A DNA stretch of 64,000 nucleotides, taken from NCBI RefSeq assembly GCF_019355935.1, contig NZ_CP079925.1, forward strand, positions 3,775,541 through 3,839,540, read 5' to 3'. The position numbers and the translations under genes are program-made. This DNA comes from Comamonas sp. Y33R10-2. Its GTDB lineage: Bacteria > Pseudomonadota > Gammaproteobacteria > Burkholderiales > Burkholderiaceae_C. The notes below the pieces were generated by a model that was not told the DNA's origin, made no database searches, and saw only the letters and a list, made by a program, of their open reading frames with translations. Shown here piece by piece: positions 34,387 through 42,534 of this stretch. Numbering within the stretch: the stretch's first letter is position 1; each line of letters starts with the position of its first letter.

Positions 34387-36505
34387 GCGGGTTGCTCCAA
34401 GCGGCTCTACTGGTAGCTCTTTGGGCAGCGCCTCAGACTGGCGACTGCACCGCATTCTTTTTCTGTATGTGCTGGGTGTGCTGGGCTTTGTGCTGGCCAT
34501 GCTCTGGGCCGAGGGTCGCGGACTGTCACGTCACTGGATAGGGCCCATCTTTTTGTTTAGCACCGTGATGGTGTATGCCGGCATTGGTGTCTATACGCGC
34601 ACGAGCAATGCAGAGGAGTACTTTGTGGCGGGGCGGCGTATACCCGCCTTCTACAACGGTATGGCGGGCGCGGCTGACTGGATGAGTGCGGCATCCTTTA
34701 TTAGCCTGTCAGGCGCTCTGTATTTACAAGGTTTTTCAGGTTCGGGAACCCAGCCCGGTGGCTTGGCTTACGTACTGGGCTGGACGGGCGGATTTTGCCT
34801 CGTCGGCATGCTGATTGCCCCTTACCTGCGGGCCATGAATCTCTACACCGTGCCTGACTTTTTTCAGGCGCGCTTTGGCGGGCGTTGGCCACGCATCATT
34901 GCGGCGTTGGCGGCTATTACTTGCTCGTTTACCTATGTGGTGGCGCAAATCTACGGCGTGGGCCTGATTGCCGCGCGGCTAACGGGCGTGCAGTTCGAGA
35001 TCGGCATCATGCTGGGGCTGGGCGGCGTATTGTTGTGCTCCTTCTTAGGCGGTATGCGTGCGATTACTTGGACCCAAGTGGCGCAATATGTGGTGATCTT
35101 GCTGGCTTTTATGCTGCCTGTGTCTTGGCTGGCTTATAAGCAACTGGGCAACCCTTGGGCACCAGCAGCCTATACCCAGCAACTGGGCAAGATCACGCTG
35201 CTGGAGCAGCAATTGCTGGCGTCTGAAGCTGAAAAATCGGTGCTTGAAGCTTATGAGGCTCGCGCACAGCTGCTGCAGGCCAAGTTGCGCGATGTGCCCC
35301 ATGTGCTGATGGCCGAGCGCCAAGCACTGAGTGAACATATTCGGGAGCTGCGTACCAGCAGCGGCAATATCAGCGCCATCATGTCCGCCAGCCGCGAGCT
35401 GGCCGTTATGCCCAAGGATGAAGCGCAAGCACGCGAGCGCTGGACGCGAGAGCTGCGTGAAGCCCACGAGCGTGCCAGGCCGCTAGGCGGCATGCCGCTG
35501 CAAAGCCAGCCCTTTGCAGGTGATCCGAATGGCACGCCTGAGGAGCAGCAGACTTATGAACTCAGTCGCCGCAATTTCTTAGCGCTGATGTTTTGCCTGA
35601 TGGTGGGCACGGCGGGCCTGCCTCATTTGCTCACCCGCTATTACACCGTGCCAACAGTGTCGGCTGCGCGCCGCTCTGTAGCTTGGTCGCTATTCTTTAT
35701 TGGCTTGCTCTACCTTTTCGCACCGGCACTGGCCGTGCTGGTCAAGTACGAGGTGATGAATAACTTGGTGGGCACACATTTTGATGCTTTGCCAAACTGG
35801 ATGGCGCAGTGGTCCAGAGTCGATGGCTCGCTGCTGGGGGTAGAAGATATCAACCGCGACGGCATTTTGCAGTTTGCTGAGATTCGCATGGGCGGCGATC
35901 TCATCATGCTGGCCACGCCTGAGTTGGGTGGCATGCCTTATGTGGTCTCGGGCTTGGTAGCTGCTGGCGGGCTGGCTGCGGCGCTGTCGACGGCTGATGG
36001 CTTGCTTTTGACGATTAGCAATGCGCTGGTGCGCGATTTGTATTTTCAAGAGCGCCAGCGCTCAGACACCTCTCGCAAACGCCGCATCTCGCCTGAGCAG
36101 CGGGTGATTCTGTCCAAGTTTGCGTTGCTGCTGGTCGCGCTGTCAGCGGCTTTTGTGGCAGCGAGGCGCTCGTCAGACATTTTGCCGATGGTCTCGGCTT
36201 CGTTCTCGTTGGCAGCATCGGCCTTTGTCCCCGCCATGTTGATGGGCATCTTTTGGCGCGGCACCACACGGCGTGGTGCAGTGGCAGGAATGCTATTGGG
36301 GCTGGCGGTCACCGTGTATTACATGCTCGCTAATGTGCAGGGTCTGCAAGGCGTGTTGCCTGCCTCGGTTCGTGGTGAAGCTCTTTGGTGGGGCATTCAG
36401 CCCATATCGGCCGGAGTGTTTGGTGTGCCTGCCGGCTTTATGGTGATCTTGGTCGTGAGTGGCTGGGAGTTGCGCCGAATGAAAGCTAAAAAAATACAAA
36501 ATTGA
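34379..36505 (+). CDS. Sodium:solute symporter, VC_2705 family
   Basis: A 708-residue SSS-family permease with about 13 helices. Family marks are EEYFVAGRRIPAFYNGMAGA, ADWMSAASFISLSGALY and NLYTVPDFFQARFGG. Two insertions stand out. Residues about 270-370 form a charged, heptad-like region (LEQQLLASEAEKSVLEAYE onward), probably a coiled coil between helices. Residues 490-501 read DINRDGILQFAE and fit the 12-residue EF-hand loop with Asp490, Asn492, Asp494, Gly495, Leu497 and Glu501. Both may be family features; I cannot check. The ATG at 34379 overlaps the small-subunit stop. Organic-acid/Na+ uptake is the likely role. Confidence 0.9.
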   Translation: MPERVAPSGSTGSSLGSASDWRLHRILFLYVLGVLGFVLAMLWAEGRGLSRHWIGPIFLFSTVMVYAGIGVYTRTSNAEEYFVAGRRIPAFYNGMAGAADWMSAASFISLSGALYLQGFSGSGTQPGGLAYVLGWTGGFCLVGMLIAPYLRAMNLYTVPDFFQARFGGRWPRIIAALAAITCSFTYVVAQIYGVGLIAARLTGVQFEIGIMLGLGGVLLCSFLGGMRAITWTQVAQYVVILLAFMLPVSWLAYKQLGNPWAPAAYTQQLGKITLLEQQLLASEAEKSVLEAYEARAQLLQAKLRDVPHVLMAERQALSEHIRELRTSSGNISAIMSASRELAVMPKDEAQARERWTRELREAHERARPLGGMPLQSQPFAGDPNGTPEEQQTYELSRRNFLALMFCLMVGTAGLPHLLTRYYTVPTVSAARRSVAWSLFFIGLLYLFAPALAVLVKYEVMNNLVGTHFDALPNWMAQWSRVDGSLLGVEDINRDGILQFAEIRMGGDLIMLATPELGGMPYVVSGLVAAGGLAAALSTADGLLLTISNALVRDLYFQERQRSDTSRKRRISPEQRVILSKFALLLVALSAAFVAARRSSDILPMVSASFSLAASAFVPAMLMGIFWRGTTRRGAVAGMLLGLAVTVYYMLANVQGLQGVLPASVRGEALWWGIQPISAGVFGVPAGFMVILVVSGWELRRMKAKKIQN

Positions 36506-36556
36506 TAGCTACTCATGCTTGTCTGCATTGGACTTTTGGCTTGTTTTTATCAAAGT
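36500..36556 (+). repeat. GATAGCT-type dispersed hairpin repeat, copy 6 (degenerate)
   Basis: ATTGATAGCTACTCATGCTTG, loop, then GGACTTTTGGCTTGTTTTTATC. The left half is well kept and the right arm is decayed. It overlaps the symporter stop codon. Confidence 0.6.
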
Positions 36557-36670
36557 AATGCCATTGCCGCCCACTTTTACTTGCAGGTAAACCCGCTTTG
36601 CAGTTTTGGGCATCGCTGCCACTCTGGAGTAAAGCTTTTCAGAACAAAAGACCAGTAGAGGCATGGGTTG

Positions 36671-37177
36671 ATGTATTTAATTAAAACACCTGAAGGGCAG
36701 CAGGCCTTCAAAGAGCGCCATGCAGATTTAAGCCAGCGGCTTCGCTCGGCTTTTTTGCTATTTGATGGTTTTCGTAGTTTGGCGCAGGTGCTTGAAGCGA
36801 CAGCGGCCATGGGCGTGAGTAAGGACGATGTTCTGGCTCTGGTAAGCAAGGGCTGGCTTGTGCAAAAAGAAGCTCCAGCCATGGCTGGGGGTGCTGCTAT
36901 GGTTGCTCCAGCGCAGGTCAGCAAGAGTGCTGTGCCGTCCTTGGCCCCTGCCAATGTAGACCCGGCCAGCACAAAGCGCCGTTATCAGCAGGCATATCCT
37001 GTCGCTGTCTCTATCACTGGTGGGTTGGGGCTAAAAGGTTTCAGGCTGAATTTGGCTGTTGAAGCCGCAATGGGCTACGAGCAGCTCGCGGAGATTGCCC
37101 CGCGTATCCGTGATGCGGTGGGCGACAAGGCTTATGCGCCGCTGCACAAGGTGTTGTTTGCAGCTGAGGCTGAATAG
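36671..37177 (+). CDS. Hypothetical protein, 168 aa
   Basis: A soluble protein starting MYLIKTPEGQQAFKERHADL. The N-terminal half (about 1-65) is helical and looks like a small winged-helix-type domain (LFDGFRSLAQVLEATA, GVSKDDVLALVSKGWLVQ). A low-complexity Ala/Pro linker (70-105) follows, then a C-terminal domain (GLKGFRLNLAVEAAMGYEQL) that could form a helical bundle. I think I have seen similar N-terminal domains in other Burkholderiales proteins but cannot name the family. The ATG at 36671 is chosen over a TTG one codon earlier. It stands alone and converges on the FKBP gene across a terminator. Confidence 0.7.
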   Translation: MYLIKTPEGQQAFKERHADLSQRLRSAFLLFDGFRSLAQVLEATAAMGVSKDDVLALVSKGWLVQKEAPAMAGGAAMVAPAQVSKSAVPSLAPANVDPASTKRRYQQAYPVAVSITGGLGLKGFRLNLAVEAAMGYEQLAEIAPRIRDAVGDKAYAPLHKVLFAAEAE

Positions 37178-37202
37178 TCCCGACCTGAACATTTGGACAA
37201 AG

Positions 37203-37229
37203 AAAAAGCGGCTCGAAAGCCGCTTTTGT
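37203..37229. terminator. Bidirectional rho-independent terminator
   Basis: AAAAAGCGGCT, loop CGAA, AGCCGCTTTTG. It lies between the 168-residue gene (plus) and the FKBP gene (minus) and has an A-run and a T-run on its two sides. Confidence 0.8.
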
Positions 37230-37247
37230 CATTGCGCAAACGAAGGC

Positions 37248-37940
37248 TTAGACAGCCAACAGTTCCACATCAAACTTCAAAGTTGCGTTAGGAGGAATCA
37301 CGCCGCCAGCACCGCGAGCACCGTAGCCCAACTCTGCAGGAATGATCAAGGTGCGCTGGCCGCCCACCTTCATGCCTTGCACGCCTTGGTCCCAGCCCTT
37401 GATGACCATGCCCGCACCCAGTTGGAACACGAAGGGGTCATTGCGGTCTTTGCTGGAGTCAAACTTGGCGCCTTGCACGCCGTCTTTGTACAACCAACCG
37501 GTGTAGTGCACGGTCACGCGTGCGCCGCGAGTGGCTTCAGCGCCTTCGCCCACGACGGTGTCTTCGATTTGCAGTACGGGCGCAGCCTTGCTGCCCAGCA
37601 GTTCTACGTCAAACTTTAGTGTGGCATTGGGGGGGATCACGCCGCCAGCGCCTTGGGCGCCATAGCCCAGCTCTGCAGGGATGATCAAGGTGCGCTTGCC
37701 GCCCACCTTCATGCCTTGCACGCCTTCGTCCCAGCCGCGGATGACCATGCCATCGTCCAGTGTGAATTCAAAAGGCTCGCGACGGTCTTTGCTGGAGTCA
37801 AACTTGGCGCCTTGCACGCCGTCTTGGTACAGCCAGCCGGTGTAGTGCACTTTCACGTCAGCGCCGCTGATGGCTTCGGCGCCTTCACCGACCACGGTGT
37901 CTTCGTATTGCAGGCCTGAGGCGGTAGTGTTGAAAGCCAT
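37248..37940 (-). CDS. FKBP-type peptidyl-prolyl isomerase with two tandem domains
   Basis: A 230-residue protein made of two complete FKBP domains (about 1-113 and 117-230) joined by a linker of only a few residues. Both carry the catalytic/ligand set: [24 protein letters not shown] or [15 protein letters not shown] and [14 protein letters not shown]. The halves are roughly 80 percent identical, and the DNA is also highly similar, so the duplication looks recent. No signal peptide is present, so it is cytoplasmic. The usual bacterial relative has a single domain of about 115 residues. It should catalyse cis-trans isomerisation of Xaa-Pro bonds and may act as a chaperone. Confidence 0.92.
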   Translation of the reverse strand: MAFNTTASGLQYEDTVVGEGAEAISGADVKVHYTGWLYQDGVQGAKFDSSKDRREPFEFTLDDGMVIRGWDEGVQGMKVGGKRTLIIPAELGYGAQGAGGVIPPNATLKFDVELLGSKAAPVLQIEDTVVGEGAEATRGARVTVHYTGWLYKDGVQGAKFDSSKDRNDPFVFQLGAGMVIKGWDQGVQGMKVGGQRTLIIPAELGYGARGAGGVIPPNATLKFDVELLAV

Positions 37941-38048
37941 GATGTATTTCCTTTCAGCGCAAAGCAGAAAAAGCGATTGAAAAAGGGCCGGCCAAGCATG
38001 CTTGGGGCCCTAGGATGATAGGTGAGCCGGCCGCATCAGCGGCAAGGT

Positions 38049-38353
38049 TTACTTCTTGGCGCGTGCGGCAACCCAGCGGTTGGCAAAGGCTTGCACGTCA
38101 GACAGGCGCTTGAGCAGGTCCTGGCCTGTCAAAGTAACGGTATAGCCGTCGCTGCCGTGCTCCAGCAGGCCGCACTCACGCAACTCCTTGATACGGGTGT
38201 TCAAGGTATTGGGGTGATGCCACCGACGCTGTCTTGCAGCAAGCGGAAGGTCTGGGGATGTCCATCCCGCAGAGCCCACAGCACGCGCAGCGCATAACGA
38301 CATTCGAGCTTCTCGAACAGCTGGTTGATGGCGGCGTTTTCTTTGGAGCTCAT
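38049..38353 (-). pseudogene. HxlR-family transcriptional regulator, frameshifted
   Basis: Two frames together encode a small winged-helix regulator of about 100 residues. The first starts MSSKENAAINQLFEKLECRY at 38353 and runs to VGGITP. The second continues NTLNTRIKELRECGLLEHG to the stop at 38049. The join is a run of four G (38211-38214, C on the coding strand); one more base would restore the frame. Because the rest is well conserved, a sequencing error or a very recent mutation is more likely than an old pseudogene. HxlR proteins are DNA-binding dimers, often redox- or quinone-responsive. This one has a single Cys (in KLECRYA), near the N-terminus as in sensing members. An inverted repeat upstream may be its own operator. 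Confidence 0.8.
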
Positions 38354-38428
38354 GGACGCTTCTCCTTGCGCAATGATGTTGTAGATCTGGTTGCACTGGT
38401 GAGTGCATGCTACGGTCAAAAGACTATA

Positions 38429-38461
38429 GCGACTAATTTGTCTTGCTACAAGTTTAGTAGC
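38429..38461. promoter_or_regulatory. Inverted repeat upstream of the HxlR gene, possible operator
   Basis: GCGACTAA (38429-38436) and TTAGTAGC (38454-38461) form an imperfect inverted repeat with 7 of 8 pairs. It lies 75-110 bases before the regulator start codon. An autoregulatory site is possible. The right part also resembles a degenerate GATAGCT element. Confidence 0.3.
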
Positions 38462-38670
38462 TTCAAATCTTCTACTGCAATGCCTTAAGGCGATAACATC
38501 GCAAACTAGCGTGAAGTGTTGCAGAGCAGCCACGAATCCTCAGTCAGATTCGCGCTGCTTCAGGGTTTATAGCAATACAAAGAGAGCGTGGGCAGGCTTC
38601 AGGCCGATATGGCACGGTTTGCAGACTGTGTTAGCACTGGCTTATTGATTATTTTGAACAACAAACACAC

Positions 38671-38708
38671 GAAATCGCTTTATTGATAAGCGATTGAAGC
38701 TATGAAAA
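38671..38708 (-). repeat. GATAGCT-type dispersed hairpin repeat, copy 7 (degenerate)
   Basis: On the minus strand: TTTTCATAGCTTCAATCGCTT, loop, AAAGCGATTT. The arms ATCGCTT/AAGCGAT pair fully though their sequence differs from the other copies. It lies just downstream of the ketopantoate reductase gene stop. The gap 38462-38670 otherwise shows nothing I can support. Confidence 0.5.
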
Positions 38709-38714
38709 TCATAG

Positions 38715-39662
38715 TTATTCTGCTTTTGCAGCAGTCTGTTTGAGCTGTACCAGCACTTGCAGCAGTCGATTGGCTGGTGTGGCAATGCCAAGCGCCTGCC
38801 CGCGGCGCACCACATAGCCGTTGAGATGGTCGATTTCCGTGGGCTTGGCACGCGCCAAATCTTGTGCGGTGGACGATAGCTGCAGGGGCATGGTGCGCGC
38901 AATGGTGGCCACGGCCTCATCTACATTGGCGGGTAACTGCACGCCATCGGCCAGTGCCACGGCCTTGCATTCATGGGCAATGTCTTGCATGACGGCAGGT
39001 ACACCCTCTTGTGCTACCAACCAGCCATAAGGCTGCTGAGTGAGGGCAGAGAGTGCGTTGTACACGCAGTTAATGATGAGTTTTTGCCAGAGCGCAGCTT
39101 GCACTGCATCTGATACTTGGGTGGGTATGTTCGCGGCGCTGAACTGCTGGGCAATCACATTGCCTAGCGGGCAGGGCGCGATGACCAATTCGCCCCGGCC
39201 AAAGTGGCGCACATGGCCAAGCCCTGCCATAGCGGTGGCCACATAGACTACGGCTGCGGCTATGGGCTGACTGCCAAGTTGCGTGTTTAGAACTTGGCGC
39301 AAGCGCTGGTCGTTGTCCACACCGTTTTGCAGGCTCAGCACATGGGTGTGTGCGCCAAGGTGAGGCTTGATCTGCGCTGCGGCGGTTTCTGTGTCTGTGG
39401 ATTTAACGCAGAGCAACACCACATCAGCACCCGAGACGGCATCGGCCGATGTGCTGGTGGCTACCGGCACATAAACGTCTTGTGTCGCCGTCTCTAGCCT
39501 CAAGCCATGCTCGTTGATGGCCTGCATATGCACTACGCGGCCAATGAGTGTGACTGCGTGGCCTGCTTGGGCGAGCAGGGCGCCAAAATAGCAGCCGACG
39601 GAGCCTGCCCCCATTACGGCGATTGAGAGAGGGCGGGTAGTGGCGGCTGCAGCAGAGTTCAT
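38715..39662 (-). CDS. Ketopantoate reductase family (2-dehydropantoate 2-reductase)
   Basis: A 315-residue ApbA/PanE-type NADPH-dependent reductase. The N-terminal Rossmann motif is VMGAGSVGCYFGALLAQAG. The VVLLCVKSTDT segment and SLQNGVDNDQRL contact cofactor and substrate. The C-terminal domain holds the catalytic Lys in ALWQKLIINCVYNALSALT and TEIDHLNGYVV near the end. Such enzymes make pantoate for vitamin B5/CoA. Many bacteria carry several paralogues acting on other 2-keto acids, so I do not assign panE firmly. The ATG at 39662 is chosen; one four codons earlier is also possible. It converges with nothing and lies downstream of the rpoD terminator. Confidence 0.85.
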   Translation of the reverse strand: MNSAAAATTRPLSIAVMGAGSVGCYFGALLAQAGHAVTLIGRVVHMQAINEHGLRLETATQDVYVPVATSTSADAVSGADVVLLCVKSTDTETAAAQIKPHLGAHTHVLSLQNGVDNDQRLRQVLNTQLGSQPIAAAVVYVATAMAGLGHVRHFGRGELVIAPCPLGNVIAQQFSAANIPTQVSDAVQAALWQKLIINCVYNALSALTQQPYGWLVAQEGVPAVMQDIAHECKAVALADGVQLPANVDEAVATIARTMPLQLSSTAQDLARAKPTEIDHLNGYVVRRGQALGIATPANRLLQVLVQLKQTAAKAE

Positions 39663-39738
39663 ACATCGAAGCATAGCCTTGTGGGGAGTGTTTTTGCTTG
39701 TGCTTGAGACGCTGGAGCGTTACTTCGATGGCTCCAAT

Positions 39739-39774
39739 AAAAAAGCCCCAACCTGGGGCAAGTTGGGGCTTTTG
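39739..39774. terminator. Rho-independent terminator after rpoD
   Basis: AAAAGCCCCAAC, loop of about 9 bases, GTTGGGGCTTTT: a perfect 12-base stem. In minus orientation it ends the dnaG-rpoD transcript. Confidence 0.9.
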
Positions 39775-39812
39775 GCAACGAGGAATCAGCAGGCTGACTC
39801 CAGGTGCAGGCT

Positions 39813-42254
39813 TTACAGCGTGTCGATAAAGCTGCGCAGCTTGTCGGAGCGCGAAGGGTGCTTGAGCTTGCGCAGTGCCTTGGCTTCGATTTGACGGATA
39901 CGTTCGCGTGTCACGTCAAACTGCTTGCCCACTTCTTCCAGCGTGTGGTCGGTGGACATTTCGATACCGAAGCGCATACGCAGCACCTTGGCTTCGCGGG
40001 GAGTCAGGCCATCGAGGATGTCCTTGACCACATCGCGCAGGCCGGCTTGCATGGCAGCATCGATAGGAGCGGTGTTGTTGCCGTCCTCGATGAAGTCGCC
40101 CAGGTGAGAATCGTCGTCGTCGCCGATGGGTGTTTCCATCGAAATCGGCTCCTTGGCGATCTTCATGATCTTGCGGATCTTGTCCTCTGGGATTTCCATC
40201 TTGGCTGCCAAGATGGACGCATCGGGCTCGAAACCAAACTCTTGCAAGTGCTGGCGCGAGATGCGGTTCATCTTGTTGATGGTCTCGATCATGTGCACAG
40301 GGATGCGAATCGTGCGGGCCTGATCAGCGATGGAGCGCGTGATGGCCTGACGAATCCACCATGTGGCATAGGTCGAGAACTTGTAGCCGCGGCGGTATTC
40401 AAACTTGTCCACGGCCTTCATCAAACCGATATTGCCTTCCTGAATCAAGTCCAGGAACTGCAGACCACGGTTGGTGTATTTCTTGGCGATGGAGATCACG
40501 AGACGCAAGTTGGCCTCGATCATTTCCTTTTTCGCAAAGCGGCTGGAGCGCTCGCCATTGTTCATGCGCTTGTTGATGCTTTTGAGTTCATCCAGCGGCA
40601 CAACCACGCGGGCTTGCAGATCGATCAGGTTTTGCTGCAGCTCTTGCACGGGCGGAATATTGCGAGCCAGCACGGCGCTGTAAGGCTTGCCTGAAGCGAC
40701 TTGCTTGATAACCCACTCTTTATTCAGCAAGTTTGGCGGGAAGTCCTTGATGAACTGTTCCTGCGACATGCCGCACTTGTCCACGATGATCTTGCGCAGC
40801 TCACGCTCTTTCTTGCGCACGTCGTCCACTTGGGCGCGCACCAGATCGCACAGCTTCTCAATGGTCTTGGCTGTGAATCGGATGGTCATCAGCTGTTCAG
40901 TGATGGCCTTTTGCACCTTCATGTATGCCTCGGTGCCGTAGCCTTCCTTGTCATACACCTTGTGCATTTTGTCGAACTGCTCGCGCATGTTGTCGAAGCG
41001 AACTAGCGCTTCAACCTTCAACTCTTCGAGCTTCTTGGTCAGGGCCTTGGAGCCGCCCTTGCCGTCGTCGTCGTCTTCTTCGTCGTACTCGTCGAAGTCT
41101 TCTTCGGCCACGTAGTCATCGTTTTCGTTCGCATTGACGAAACCGTCGACCACAGTAGTGATGACAACCTTGCCTTCGCGAATTTCCTCAGACATGTTGA
41201 GGATTTCGGCGATGGTGGCAGGGGAAGCCGAGATGGCTTCCATCATGTCCATCAGGCCGCCTTCGATACGCTTGGCGATTTCAATTTCGCCTTCGCGGGT
41301 CAGCAGCTCAACCGTGCCCATTTCACGCATGTACATGCGAACGGGATCGGTGGTACGGCCGAATTCCGAGTCCACGGTAGACAGCGCAGCTTCGGCCGCT
41401 TCTTCCGCTTCTTCTTCGGTGGCAGCGGACTGGCCGGTGTTGTTCAGCAGCAGGGTTTCGGCGTCGGGCGTTTGCTCGTACACCGCCACACCCATGTCGT
41501 TCAACATGGAGATCACGACTTCCAGCGTTTCGGCATCGACCAGCTTGTCGGGCAAGTGGTCGTTGATTTCAGCGTGGGTCAGGTAGCCGCGGGTCTTGCC
41601 CAGCTTGATCAACGTCTTCAGGCGCTGACGGCGGGTATTCAATTCGTCTTCAGTCAGAACGGTTTCGTCCAGACCAAATTCCTTCATCAAGGCGCGCTCT
41701 TTGGCCTTGCTGATCTTCATACGCAGAGGCTTAACCTTTTCGACAGGCGCGGCAGCCGCACCAGTCGATGTTTCCTCTTCAACTTCGCCTTCCAGATCGC
41801 TGTCAATATCCGACAGGTCTGCATCATCCATGCCTTCGCCGGACTCTTTGGCCTTGGGCTTGCGACCGCGCTTGGCGGGGGCTTTGTCAGCCTCAGCGCT
41901 AGCGGCAGGAGCTTTGACGGCAGCAGCTTTCTTCGCGGCCGGGGCCTTCTTGGCGACAGTCTTCTTGGCTGCTGGAGCGGCGGCTCCTTCGTCGTCTTCA
42001 GCCTTCTTGCGGCTGCGCTTAGGAGTTGCCTGAGCCAGCAGCGCATCGGCCATGGCTTTGAGTTCGGCTTGTGACTTGGTAACCACGGTGGTGTCTTTCT
42101 TTGCATCGGCCGCAGTTGCGGCGCTCTTCTTCACAGCAGGCTTGCTGGCGCTGGCCTTGACGGGCGCTGCAGTGGAGGTAGAAGTTTTAGAGGTCTTGGG
42201 CTTCGCGGAAGCTGCTGGAGCCTGCTTGGACTTCTCGGACTTTGAAACGGGCAT
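39813..42254 (-). CDS. rpoD: Primary sigma factor sigma-70
   Basis: An 813-residue housekeeping sigma factor. Residues 1-175 are a Lys/Ala/Pro-rich, histone-H1-like extension with KRGRKPKAK at 128-136 (AT-hook-like), then an acidic [16 protein letters not shown] patch. Next come region 1.1 ([19 protein letters not shown]), region 1.2 ([21 protein letters not shown] is its heart), a non-conserved region with an acidic [17 protein letters not shown] insert, and regions 2.1-2.4 ([35 protein letters not shown]). Regions 3 and 4 end with the helix-turn-helix [20 protein letters not shown]. It is about 200 residues longer than the E. coli protein. The ATG at 42254 follows GAGAGGTG. It lies behind dnaG. 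Confidence 0.97.
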   Translation of the reverse strand: MPVSKSEKSKQAPAASAKPKTSKTSTSTAAPVKASASKPAVKKSAATAADAKKDTTVVTKSQAELKAMADALLAQATPKRSRKKAEDDEGAAAPAAKKTVAKKAPAAKKAAAVKAPAASAEADKAPAKRGRKPKAKESGEGMDDADLSDIDSDLEGEVEEETSTGAAAAPVEKVKPLRMKISKAKERALMKEFGLDETVLTEDELNTRRQRLKTLIKLGKTRGYLTHAEINDHLPDKLVDAETLEVVISMLNDMGVAVYEQTPDAETLLLNNTGQSAATEEEAEEAAEAALSTVDSEFGRTTDPVRMYMREMGTVELLTREGEIEIAKRIEGGLMDMMEAISASPATIAEILNMSEEIREGKVVITTVVDGFVNANENDDYVAEEDFDEYDEEDDDDGKGGSKALTKKLEELKVEALVRFDNMREQFDKMHKVYDKEGYGTEAYMKVQKAITEQLMTIRFTAKTIEKLCDLVRAQVDDVRKKERELRKIIVDKCGMSQEQFIKDFPPNLLNKEWVIKQVASGKPYSAVLARNIPPVQELQQNLIDLQARVVVPLDELKSINKRMNNGERSSRFAKKEMIEANLRLVISIAKKYTNRGLQFLDLIQEGNIGLMKAVDKFEYRRGYKFSTYATWWIRQAITRSIADQARTIRIPVHMIETINKMNRISRQHLQEFGFEPDASILAAKMEIPEDKIRKIMKIAKEPISMETPIGDDDDSHLGDFIEDGNNTAPIDAAMQAGLRDVVKDILDGLTPREAKVLRMRFGIEMSTDHTLEEVGKQFDVTRERIRQIEAKALRKLKHPSRSDKLRSFIDTL

Positions 42255-42504
42255 GAACACCTCTCGGGGTACGAACACACACAAACACACAAAGGAAAAC
42301 GAAATTTGCAAACAAGCGCCACACATGCTGGCGCATGGACTGGCTCAGCCAATCCATTGGAAGCCGATGACTCCCAGGCAAGATGTTGGGGCGATCATTT
42401 GGTATGCAATCCTTGCGAATATTGGGCCATGCAGTTGCTGCAATCTCGTGACTTAGTCACGGGGCCCGGGTCGGAGGTGTTGCTGTCGCTCTTGCCTATA
42501 GATA

Positions 42505-42534
42505 TATAAATTATACCTTTTAAAAAGATGTCAA
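42505..42534 (-). promoter_or_regulatory. Possible rpoD promoter at the dnaG stop
   Basis: On the minus strand a perfect TTGACA (42534-42529) overlaps the dnaG stop region and is followed by an AT-rich stretch. A TATAAT occurs after 13 bases, too close, and TTTATA after 18. So the -10 is uncertain. The 276-base gap to rpoD has no other feature I can name. A stand-alone rpoD promoter here is plausible. Confidence 0.35.

Noticed and set aside
42306..42509. 67-codon plus-strand frame between rpoD and dnaG
   Set aside because: It has no ribosome site or family resemblance and overlaps the probable rpoD promoter region.
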